Below, in pieces: positions 44,766 to 52,717 of a DNA stretch of 64,000 nt. Made by a program: the position numbers and the translations under genes. Under the pieces are notes generated by a model. It searched no databases. It saw nothing but the letters and a program-made list of their open reading frames with translations, and was not told where the DNA came from. Position 1 is the stretch's first letter. Each line of letters starts with the position of its first letter. This DNA is from Streptococcus pseudopneumoniae (GTDB lineage Bacteria > Bacillota > Bacilli > Lactobacillales > Streptococcaceae), in contig NZ_JUUZ01000022.1 of the NCBI RefSeq assembly GCF_001074155.1, positions 27,162 through 91,161 on the forward strand. The letters are read 5' to 3'.

Positions 44766-44803
44766 AAACAAGAAGCTGTCCTCTAGTAGGACAGTTTTTT
44801 GGT
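44766..44803 (+). terminator. Terminator after nplT
   Basis: AAGAAGCTGTCCT pairs with AGGACAG and runs into TTTTTT. It lies in the 297-bp gap between nplT and bgaA. Confidence 0.7.
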
Positions 44804-44892
44804 AAATTTCACTAAATGTACATTCAGATTTTTATAGTTTTCTACAAAATATAGAAAAAACAATCAAAAGTATGATTTTTACAGTCATAGTA

Positions 44893-44921
44893 TTGAAGTT
44901 TCCTATATTATTTTATAAAAT
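44893..44921 (+). promoter_or_regulatory. bgaA promoter
   Basis: TTGAAG (44893-44898), a 17-bp spacer and TAAAAT (44916-44921). Start of transcription is expected near 44928. Confidence 0.65.
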
Positions 44922-44941
44922 AGAAGTAATAATTACAAAAA

Positions 44942-44957
44942 AGGATAGCGCTTTCAA
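44942..44957. promoter_or_regulatory. cre-like site 1 of bgaA
   Basis: AGGATAGCGCTTTCAA fits the cre consensus WTGNNARCGNWWWCAW at all but one position. It is downstream of the transcription start, where CcpA would act as a roadblock. Confidence 0.75.
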
Positions 44958-44963
44958 CAAAAA

Positions 44964-44979
44964 ATGGAAGCGGTTACTT
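44964..44979. promoter_or_regulatory. cre-like site 2 of bgaA
   Basis: ATGGAAGCGGTTACTT fits the same consensus at all but one position. It lies 22 bp after site 1 (two helical turns) and 16 bp before the start codon. Confidence 0.6.
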
Positions 44980-44994
44980 GACAAGGAGAACCCT

Positions 44995-47900
44995 ATGGGA
45001 AAAGATTATTGGAATCGCAAAAGTATCTATAGCATCCGTAAATTTACGGTCGGAACGTGCTCGGTACTTATCGGGACTTGCTCTGTTTTATTTGGAGCAA
45101 ATCTAGCAGGTGTAAATTCTGTATCTGCAGATGAGACACCAGTCGCTGTTGCTACAGAAAAAGTGGAGAAAGAAACTCCTAAAGAGGAAGCTGTAGATTC
45201 AAAAGCTTCTGAACAACCTGTAACAACAGAAACTGTTAACAGTGAAGCAGTAGAAACTAATCATGAAGTAGAGAAAAAAGTGGAAGCCCCAACTACTGAG
45301 ACTACTCCTGAGAAAAAAGAAACCTCTGATGTAGAAAAGCAAGCTCCAGCTGTGACTCAGGATCAATCTGCTCAAACAGAAAAACCAGAGCTCAAACCTG
45401 CAACTAATGATGAGGTAAAACAGTTGATTGAGGATAGAAAAGTAGAATTCAACCAAAACTGGCATTTCAAGCTCAATGCCAATGCTAAAGATGCGGTCAA
45501 GCCAGATGCCGATGTTTCTAGTTGGAAGAAATTAGACCTTCCTCATGACTGGAGTATCTACAATGACTTTGACCATGACTCACCTGCCCAAAACGAAGGT
45601 GGGCAACTCAATGGTGGTGATGCTTGGTATCGTAAGACCTTTAAACTCGATGAAGAAGATCTCAATAAGAATGTACGCATCACGTTTGATGGTGTTTACA
45701 TGGATTCTCAGGTTTATGTAAATGGTCAGCTAGTTGGTCACTATCCAAATGGTTACAACCAATTCTCATATGACATCACTGACTATCTCCATAAAGACGG
45801 TCGCGAGAATGTCGTAGCAGTGCATGCTATCAACAAACAACCAAGTAGCCGTTGGTACTCAGGAAGCGGGATTTACCGTGATGTTACCCTTCAAGTCACA
45901 GATAAGGTCCATACTGAGAAAAATGGAACAACTATCTTAACTCCAAATCTTGAAAAACAGCAGAATGGCAAGGTTGATACTCATGTAACAAGTAAGATTG
46001 TCAATACTGATGATAAAGATCATGAGATTCTTGCTGAGTATCAAATCATTGAACGTAATGGCCAAGCTGTAACGGACCTAGTTCGTACAGCTAGTCAAGT
46101 ATTGAAAGCTCATCAATCAGCCAGCTTGAATGCTATTTTACAAGTTGATAAACCAAAACTTTGGACAGTTCATAGCGACAAGCCTGCCCTTTACGAATTG
46201 GTGACACGTGTTTATCGTGATGGTCAATTGGTCGATGCTAAGAAGGACTTGTTCGGTTACCGTTACTATAACTGGACTCCAAATGAAGGCTTCTCTTTGA
46301 ATGGTGAACGCATTAAATTCCATGGGGTTTCTCTTCACCATGACCATGGAGCTCTTGGAGCTGAAGAAAACTATAAGGCAGAATACCGTCGTCTGAAACA
46401 GATGAAGGATATGGGTGTAAACTCTATCCGTACAACTCACAACCCAGCTAGTGAGCAAACTTTACAAATCGCTGCTGAGCTTGGTTTGTTGGTCCAAGAA
46501 GAAGCTTTCGATACTTGGTATGGTGGTAAGAAACAGTATGACTACGGTCGCTTCTTTGACAAAGATGCTACTCACCCAGACGCTAAGAAAGGTGAAAAAT
46601 GGTCTGATTTTGACCTTCGTACCATGGTTGAACGAGGAAAGAACAACCCTGCTATCGTCATGTGGTCTATCGGTAATGAAATCGGTGAAGCAGACGGAAA
46701 ACCACGTTCTCTAGCAACTGTTAAACGCTTGGTTCAAGTTATTAAGGCTGTTGATAAGACACGCTATGTCACTATGGGAGCAGATAAGTTCCGTTTTGGT
46801 GATGGTAGTGGTGACCATGAAAAGATTGCCAATGAACTTGACGCGGTTGGATTTAACTATTCAGAAGACAACTACAAGAAACTTCGTGCGAAACATCCAA
46901 ATTGGTTGATTTACGGTTCTGAAACTTCCTCAGCTACTCGTACACGTGGAAGCTATTTCCGTCCAGAACGTGAATTGGTCCACAGCAATCAAGCTTACCG
47001 TAATTACGAGCAATCAGACTACGGTAATGACCGTGTTGGTTGGGGTAAAACAGCAACAGCATCTTGGACTTTTGACCGTGACAATGCTGGTTATGCAGGT
47101 CAGTTCATCTGGACAGGTACCGACTATATCGGTGAGCCTACTCCATGGCACAACCAAAACCAAACACCGGTTAAAAGCTCGTACTTTGGTATCGTAGATA
47201 CAGCTGGAATTCCAAAGAATGACTACTACTTGTACCAAAGCCAATGGGTTTCTGCTGAGAAGAAACCAATGGTTCACCTTCTTCCTCACTGGAACTGGGA
47301 AAATCCTACTTTAAAAGCGAATGTAGCGGATGCAGATGGTAAGATTCCTGTTCGTGCCTATTCTAACGCTGCAAGTGTAGAACTATATTTGAATGGTGAA
47401 ACTCTAGGCAAGAAGACATTTACTAAAAAACAAACAAGTGATGGACGCACTTACCAAGAAGGTGCCAACGCTAATGAACTTTACCTTGAATGGAAAGTTG
47501 CTTTTGAAGCTGGTACTTTGGAAGCAGTAGCTCGTGACGAAGCTGGTAATATCGTTGCTCGTGATAAGATTGTGACTGCTGGAGAACCTGCAGGGGTTCG
47601 TTTGGTCAAAGAAGAAAATGCAATCGCAGCTGACGGAAAAGACCTCACTTATATCTACTACGAAATTGTTGACAGTAAAGGTAACGTTGTTCCTACTGCC
47701 AATAATCTTGTTCGCTTCCAGTTGCATGGACAAGGTCAGATTGTCGGTGTGGATAACGGGGAACAAGCCAGCCGTGAACGTTACAAAGAACAAGCAGATG
47801 GTTCATGGATTCGCAAAGCCTTTAATGGTAAGGGTGTTGTGATTGTCAAATCAACTGAGCAAGCAGGTAAATTCACCTTGACTGCCCACTCTGATTTCTT

Positions 47901-50900
47901 GAAATCTGGTCAAACAACTATCTTCACAGGTAAGAAGGACCAAGAGGAAAAAACTGTTTTAGGTACAGAGGTTCCTACAGTTCGTACAGTAATCGGTCAA
48001 GCAGCGAAAATGCCTTCAAAAGTAGGCTTTATCTACAGTGATGGCAGCCGTGCAAAACTTCCAGTAGAATGGTCTGCAGTTGATGTCAACCAACCTGGTA
48101 TTTTTACTGTTAAAGGTGTGGCAGAAGGAAGAGATGTAGAAGCGCGTGTTGAAGTCTTGGCGCTCGAAGCAGAATTACCTGTAGTTAAGAGAATTGCACC
48201 AAGTACAGATCTGAGTACGGTTGATCCATCTGTTAGCTATGTATTGTCAGATGGTACTCTAGGAAGCTATGACGTTGATAGGTGGGAAGTTGCAGCTGAA
48301 GATCAAGCTAAATTAACTATCCCAGGCTCTCGTATTCAAGCTAAAGGAATTTCAGGTGATGATGAAATCGCTGCTACATTCGTAGTTGCCGAAGGTCAAG
48401 CGGCTTCACCAGTAGTACCGACTGTAACTGTTGCAGACCAGCCTGTAGAAGGGCTCTCAACTGACAAACCGGTTCGATACCATAAACTTGCTTATGGAGC
48501 TACTTTGCCTGAAGTCAAAGCTTTAGCTGAAAATGCGCAAGTTACTGTTATTCAAGCTAACGAAGCAAATGGTATGCGTGCTAGTATTTATGTTCAACCA
48601 AATGATGGTGGAGCACTTCAGACTTATGCTATCCAATTCTTACAAGAAGCTCCTCAGATTGAACGTTTAAGTCTAGAAGTTGAAAATGCAGACGCACTGA
48701 AAGAAGACCAAACAGTTGGTATCAAAGTCTTGGCTCATTATCAAGATGGAACTCAGGCCGTATTAAAAGCTGACAAGGTAACCTTCTCAACATCAGGTGA
48801 AGGAGACGTAGCTGTTCGTAAAGGTATGCTTGAATTGCATAAACCTGGTCAAGTAACTTTGAAAGCTCAATTTGAAGGAGCAGAAGGTCAGATTGACTTG
48901 AACATTCAGGCAAATACTGAAAGCAAAGTTGTCCAGGACATTCGTCCAGTCAGCGTAGTGACAGGCTTGAACCAAGAACCAAGTCTCCCAGCTACAGTAA
49001 CTGTAGAGTATGACAAAGGATTTCCAAAGGTTCACAAGGTGACTTGGCAAACAGTTGCTAAGGAAGACCTTGCTAAATACCACAGCTTTGATATTCTAGG
49101 AAAAGTAGAAGGAATTGAAAACGAAGCTCATGCTAAAGTTTCTGTAGAAGGTATCATTGCAGTCGAAGAAGTGACTACAACAACTCCAGTTTCAGAAGCT
49201 CCTCAATTACCAGAAAGTGTTCGTACTTACCACTCAAACGGCCAAGTATCTTCAGCTAAAGTGACTTGGGATGCTATTGACCCAAGCCAATATGCAACTG
49301 AAGGTAGCTTTACCGTTACAGGACATGTGGAAGGGACTCAGTTACCAACGAAACTTCATGTCCGTGTTTCTGCTCAGACAGAAACTGGTGCAAACATTTC
49401 TGACCAGTGGACAGGTTCAGAGTTGCCACTTGCCTTTGCATCAGACTCAAATCCAAGTGACTCGGTAGCAAATGTTAACGATAAACTAATCTCATACAAC
49501 AACCAACCAGCTAACCGTTGGACAAATTGGAACCGTACAAGTGAAGCGTCAGTGGGAATCCTCTTTGGTGATTCTGGTATCCTGTCTAAACGTTCGGTTG
49601 ACAATCTCAATGTTGCCTTCCACGAAGACCACGGTGTTGGTGCACCTAAGTCTTACGTGATCGAATACTATGTTGGTTCAGAAGTTCCAACAGTTCCTAA
49701 GGATCCAAGTTTTGTTGCTAGAGAAGATCATGTCTTTAACAATCCTAACAACTGGAAACAAGTGACAAATCTTAAAGCTCCAGATCAAGTAAGAGCGGGA
49801 GAAATGACCCACTTTAGCTTTGATAAAGTCAATACCTATGCGGTTCGTATCCGTATGGTTAGACCAGATGGTAAATGGGGTACTTCCATTACAGAAATTC
49901 AAATCTTCTCTAAACAAGTAGCTGCAGCTAAGAAAGCTCAAGCTCAAATCCAAGTAGATGGAAAAGATTTGCCAAACTTTAACCCTGGCTTGACTGACTA
50001 TTATCTAGAAGCTAAAGAAGACCAAGCAGCAACTGTAACAGCAAGTGTATCAGATAATGGTATTGCTACAGTGATTCCAAGCGTGCGTGAAGGGGATCCA
50101 GTTCGTGTTGTCGTTAAGGCTGAAAACGGAGATATTCTAGGTGAATACCGTCTCCACTTTACAAATGATAAAGACTTGCTAGCAAGTAAACCTGTTGTTG
50201 CTGTGAAATCATCACGCTTGGTTGCTATGGGCCATACTCTTGAGTTACCTGCGAAAGTCGCTGTTTACTTCACAGGTAAAGATGGCTATGAAGTCAAAGA
50301 CTTGGCAGTTGAATGGGATGAAGTTCCAGCTGAAAATCTAGCGAATGCAGGTGAATTTACAGTTCGTGGCCGCGTTTTAGGTACTGATTTGAATGCCGAA
50401 GTAGCAGTACGTGTGACTGATAAACTCGGTGAAAACCTATCAGACAACCCAGACTTCGACGACGATAGCAACCGTTCATTTGCCTCAGCAACTAACGATA
50501 TTGATCCAAACTCTCATGACCGTGTGGACTATGTTAACGATGGTTCTGATGATGAAACCCGTCGTTGGACCAACTGGTCTCCAACTCCATCTGATAATCC
50601 AGAAGTTTCAGTAGGGGTTATCTTTAGAGAAGCTGGCAAGATTGTTGAACGTACAGTCGCTGAAGGAAGCATTCGATTCTTTTCAGATGGTGGTACAGAT
50701 GCACCTTCTAAACTAGTCTTAGAGCGCTATGTGGGACCAGAATTTGACTCGCCAGAATATTACTCTAACTACCAACCATACGATCCAGAACATCCATTCA
50801 ACACTCCTTCTAACTGGGAGAAAGTTGAATACCGTGCGGATCAAGAGATTCAAGCAGGTACTGATATCCATGTAACCTTTGCTCCAGTTAAAGCTAAGGC

Positions 50901-51816
50901 TATGAGATGGCGCATGGATAGAAAAGCTGATACCAAGGGTGTAGCTATTACAGAAATGACCTTCATTGCTCCAAGTGAAGAACCTAAGGATAGTACAGCT
51001 GCAAAACTTCTTGTGGATGGTAAAGAGATTGCTGACTTCTCTGAAGATCGTGTAGATTACCAAGTAACCTATAGTGGAAATCGTCCTCAAGTAACAGTTG
51101 AAGCTGGCGAAAACGTAGCAGCAACTATTGTTGATAGTGGTGATGATAAACTTCCAGTCTTGATTCATCTTGTTTCAGAAAGTGGTAAACATATTAAGGA
51201 ATACCGCATTCAATTGACTAAGGCAGATGCTGAAAGCGCTAAGACAGAACCAGCTGTACACGAAGTTCCAGAGTTCATAGGTGGCGTGAATGGGGAAGAA
51301 CCAGCAGTTCACGAAATTCCAGAATACACTGGAGGCGTGAATGGAGTTGAAGCAGCAGTTCACGAAATTCCAGAACACACTGGAGGCGTGAATGGAGTTG
51401 AAGCAGCAGTTCACGAAGTACCAGAATACACTGGAGGCGTGAATGGAGTTGAAGCAGCGGTGAACGAAGTACCAGAATACACTGGTGGTGTGAATGCAGT
51501 CGAGGCAGCGGTTAACGATGTGCCAGAATACAAAGGTGGTGCCAATGCAGTCTTTGCAGCGGTGAACGAAGTTCCAGAATATACTGGTGGCGTGAACGCA
51601 GCCGAAGCAGCGGTCAATGAAGTACCAGAGTACAAAGATGAGCAGTCGATTGTAGCCCTTGCTATGTCACAAGACAAGACTTATCAGGCACCTGCAAGCC
51701 GTCAACATATTCTCCCTGAAACAGGTACTAAGGAAAATGCAACCCTTGCAACAGCAGGTGTTGTGGGAGCGCTTCTTGGACTCTTTGCAATGGGAAAGAA
51801 GAAAGACGAAGAATAA
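44995..51816 (+). CDS. bgaA: Cell-wall-anchored beta-galactosidase BgaA
   Basis: Surface exo-beta-galactosidase of 2273 residues that removes terminal galactose from host glycans and, in pneumococcus, also aids adhesion. YSIRKFTVGTCSVLIG signal at about residues 12-27, a Thr/Glu-rich linker to about 140, then GH2 domains. The acid/base Glu is E562 (SIGNEIGE) and the nucleophile Glu is E643 (GSETSS); their spacing of 81 equals that of pneumococcal BgaA. Downstream are Ig-like (Big_4) domains, two F5/8-type lectin-like domains (around residues 1460-1640 and 1815-2000), eight 17-residue repeats (about 2087-2222) and LPETG at 2240-2244 with a hydrophobic tail and KKKDEE. The frame is open upstream, but AAGGAGA and YSIRK fix 44995. 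Two cre-like sites imply CcpA control. Confidence 0.94.
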   Translation: MGKDYWNRKSIYSIRKFTVGTCSVLIGTCSVLFGANLAGVNSVSADETPVAVATEKVEKETPKEEAVDSKASEQPVTTETVNSEAVETNHEVEKKVEAPTTETTPEKKETSDVEKQAPAVTQDQSAQTEKPELKPATNDEVKQLIEDRKVEFNQNWHFKLNANAKDAVKPDADVSSWKKLDLPHDWSIYNDFDHDSPAQNEGGQLNGGDAWYRKTFKLDEEDLNKNVRITFDGVYMDSQVYVNGQLVGHYPNGYNQFSYDITDYLHKDGRENVVAVHAINKQPSSRWYSGSGIYRDVTLQVTDKVHTEKNGTTILTPNLEKQQNGKVDTHVTSKIVNTDDKDHEILAEYQIIERNGQAVTDLVRTASQVLKAHQSASLNAILQVDKPKLWTVHSDKPALYELVTRVYRDGQLVDAKKDLFGYRYYNWTPNEGFSLNGERIKFHGVSLHHDHGALGAEENYKAEYRRLKQMKDMGVNSIRTTHNPASEQTLQIAAELGLLVQEEAFDTWYGGKKQYDYGRFFDKDATHPDAKKGEKWSDFDLRTMVERGKNNPAIVMWSIGNEIGEADGKPRSLATVKRLVQVIKAVDKTRYVTMGADKFRFGDGSGDHEKIANELDAVGFNYSEDNYKKLRAKHPNWLIYGSETSSATRTRGSYFRPERELVHSNQAYRNYEQSDYGNDRVGWGKTATASWTFDRDNAGYAGQFIWTGTDYIGEPTPWHNQNQTPVKSSYFGIVDTAGIPKNDYYLYQSQWVSAEKKPMVHLLPHWNWENPTLKANVADADGKIPVRAYSNAASVELYLNGETLGKKTFTKKQTSDGRTYQEGANANELYLEWKVAFEAGTLEAVARDEAGNIVARDKIVTAGEPAGVRLVKEENAIAADGKDLTYIYYEIVDSKGNVVPTANNLVRFQLHGQGQIVGVDNGEQASRERYKEQADGSWIRKAFNGKGVVIVKSTEQAGKFTLTAHSDFLKSGQTTIFTGKKDQEEKTVLGTEVPTVRTVIGQAAKMPSKVGFIYSDGSRAKLPVEWSAVDVNQPGIFTVKGVAEGRDVEARVEVLALEAELPVVKRIAPSTDLSTVDPSVSYVLSDGTLGSYDVDRWEVAAEDQAKLTIPGSRIQAKGISGDDEIAATFVVAEGQAASPVVPTVTVADQPVEGLSTDKPVRYHKLAYGATLPEVKALAENAQVTVIQANEANGMRASIYVQPNDGGALQTYAIQFLQEAPQIERLSLEVENADALKEDQTVGIKVLAHYQDGTQAVLKADKVTFSTSGEGDVAVRKGMLELHKPGQVTLKAQFEGAEGQIDLNIQANTESKVVQDIRPVSVVTGLNQEPSLPATVTVEYDKGFPKVHKVTWQTVAKEDLAKYHSFDILGKVEGIENEAHAKVSVEGIIAVEEVTTTTPVSEAPQLPESVRTYHSNGQVSSAKVTWDAIDPSQYATEGSFTVTGHVEGTQLPTKLHVRVSAQTETGANISDQWTGSELPLAFASDSNPSDSVANVNDKLISYNNQPANRWTNWNRTSEASVGILFGDSGILSKRSVDNLNVAFHEDHGVGAPKSYVIEYYVGSEVPTVPKDPSFVAREDHVFNNPNNWKQVTNLKAPDQVRAGEMTHFSFDKVNTYAVRIRMVRPDGKWGTSITEIQIFSKQVAAAKKAQAQIQVDGKDLPNFNPGLTDYYLEAKEDQAATVTASVSDNGIATVIPSVREGDPVRVVVKAENGDILGEYRLHFTNDKDLLASKPVVAVKSSRLVAMGHTLELPAKVAVYFTGKDGYEVKDLAVEWDEVPAENLANAGEFTVRGRVLGTDLNAEVAVRVTDKLGENLSDNPDFDDDSNRSFASATNDIDPNSHDRVDYVNDGSDDETRRWTNWSPTPSDNPEVSVGVIFREAGKIVERTVAEGSIRFFSDGGTDAPSKLVLERYVGPEFDSPEYYSNYQPYDPEHPFNTPSNWEKVEYRADQEIQAGTDIHVTFAPVKAKAMRWRMDRKADTKGVAITEMTFIAPSEEPKDSTAAKLLVDGKEIADFSEDRVDYQVTYSGNRPQVTVEAGENVAATIVDSGDDKLPVLIHLVSESGKHIKEYRIQLTKADAESAKTEPAVHEVPEFIGGVNGEEPAVHEIPEYTGGVNGVEAAVHEIPEHTGGVNGVEAAVHEVPEYTGGVNGVEAAVNEVPEYTGGVNAVEAAVNDVPEYKGGANAVFAAVNEVPEYTGGVNAAEAAVNEVPEYKDEQSIVALAMSQDKTYQAPASRQHILPETGTKENATLATAGVVGALLGLFAMGKKKDEE
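51253..51660 (+). repeat. Eight 51-bp tandem repeats in bgaA
   Basis: Each unit encodes 17 residues of the form AVHEVPEYTGGVNGVEA. The fourth to seventh units replace AVHE by AVNE or AVND, and the last unit degenerates into the LPETG region. They form the wall-spanning stalk. Long open frames on the opposite strand here are a side effect of the repeat. Confidence 0.9.
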
Positions 51817-51872
51817 AATAATCTGACAGTATTTAGATTATAGAGATTGGACAAGAAAACAATCTCAACTAT

Positions 51873-51927
51873 AAAAAGTGGACAAACTAGTTTCAAGAAA
51901 CAGAACTAGATCTTGTCCGCTTTTTTA
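51873..51927 (+). terminator. Terminator after bgaA
   Basis: Nested stem: AAAAAGTGGACAA...CTAGTT pairs with AACTAG...TTGTCCGCTTTTTT. Confidence 0.85.
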
Positions 51928-52014
51928 TGTTTTATATTTAGGGCTTAACTTTCTTTCTATTATTAAAAGAGTTATAATAAAGATGAAAATAGGGATAGAA
52001 GAGGAGGAGATAGG

Positions 52015-52716
52015 ATGGCTTACATTGAAATGAAAAATAGCTATAAGAGATATCATACTGGAGAAACAGAAATTGTAGCCAATCGTGACGTCAACTTCGA
52101 GATTGAAAAGGGAGAACTGGTCATTATCCTTGGTTCATCTGGAGCAGGAAAGTCAACGGTCTTAAATATTCTAGGTGGAATGGATACCAATGATGAAGGA
52201 CAAGTTTGGATTGACGGAATCAATATCTCGAATTTCACTTCTCATCAGAGAACCAACTATCGTAGAAATGACGTTGGTTTTGTCTTTCAGTTTTATAACT
52301 TGGTTGCTAACTTGACTGCTAAAGAAAATGTCGAGTTGGCATCAGAAATTGTCTTAGATGCCTTAGATCCTGAGCAAGTTCTAAAGGACGTAGGTCTAGG
52401 CCATCGTCTCAATAATTTTCCAGCCCAGCTGTCAGGTGGTGAGCAACAACGGGTCTCCATTGCTCGGGCTGTGGCTAAAAATCCTAAAATTCTCCTTTGT
52501 GATGAACCAACGGGAGCTTTGGACTACCAGACTGGTAAGCAGGTTCTGAAGATTCTTCAAGATATGTCACGTAAAAAAGGGGCCACCGTTATCATCGTGA
52601 CCCATAATGCTTCTCTAGCTCCTATAGCTAATCGCGTGATTCAGATGCATGATGCCAGTGTCAAGAGCGTTGTTATCAATCCTCAACCACAGGATATTGA
52701 TGATTTGGAGTACTGA
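52015..52716 (+). CDS. ABC transporter ATP-binding protein (MacB/LolD type)
   Basis: ATPase subunit of 233 residues. Walker [10 protein letters not shown] lies near residue 40, the Q-loop in [12 protein letters not shown], the signature [14 protein letters not shown] near residue 140, Walker [13 protein letters not shown] near residue 158, and the H-loop IIVTHN. The type is that of MacB/LolD/FtsE partners of FtsX-like permeases. GAGGAGG precedes the start. Its stop is one base from the permease start, so the two subunits are made together. The substrate is not known. No membrane-fusion (HlyD-like) gene precedes it here. Confidence 0.9.
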   Translation: MAYIEMKNSYKRYHTGETEIVANRDVNFEIEKGELVIILGSSGAGKSTVLNILGGMDTNDEGQVWIDGINISNFTSHQRTNYRRNDVGFVFQFYNLVANLTAKENVELASEIVLDALDPEQVLKDVGLGHRLNNFPAQLSGGEQQRVSIARAVAKNPKILLCDEPTGALDYQTGKQVLKILQDMSRKKGATVIIVTHNASLAPIANRVIQMHDASVKSVVINPQPQDIDDLEY

Positions 52717-52717
52717 T

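Noticed and set aside
51253..51660. Regular short repeats considered as a CRISPR array
   Set aside because: They are in frame, contiguous without spacers, and encode the BgaA stalk.
51411..51677. Antisense open frame across the bgaA repeats
   Set aside because: It simply mirrors the 51-bp repeat and has no start signal; it is a shadow of bgaA. The same holds for 51175-51414.
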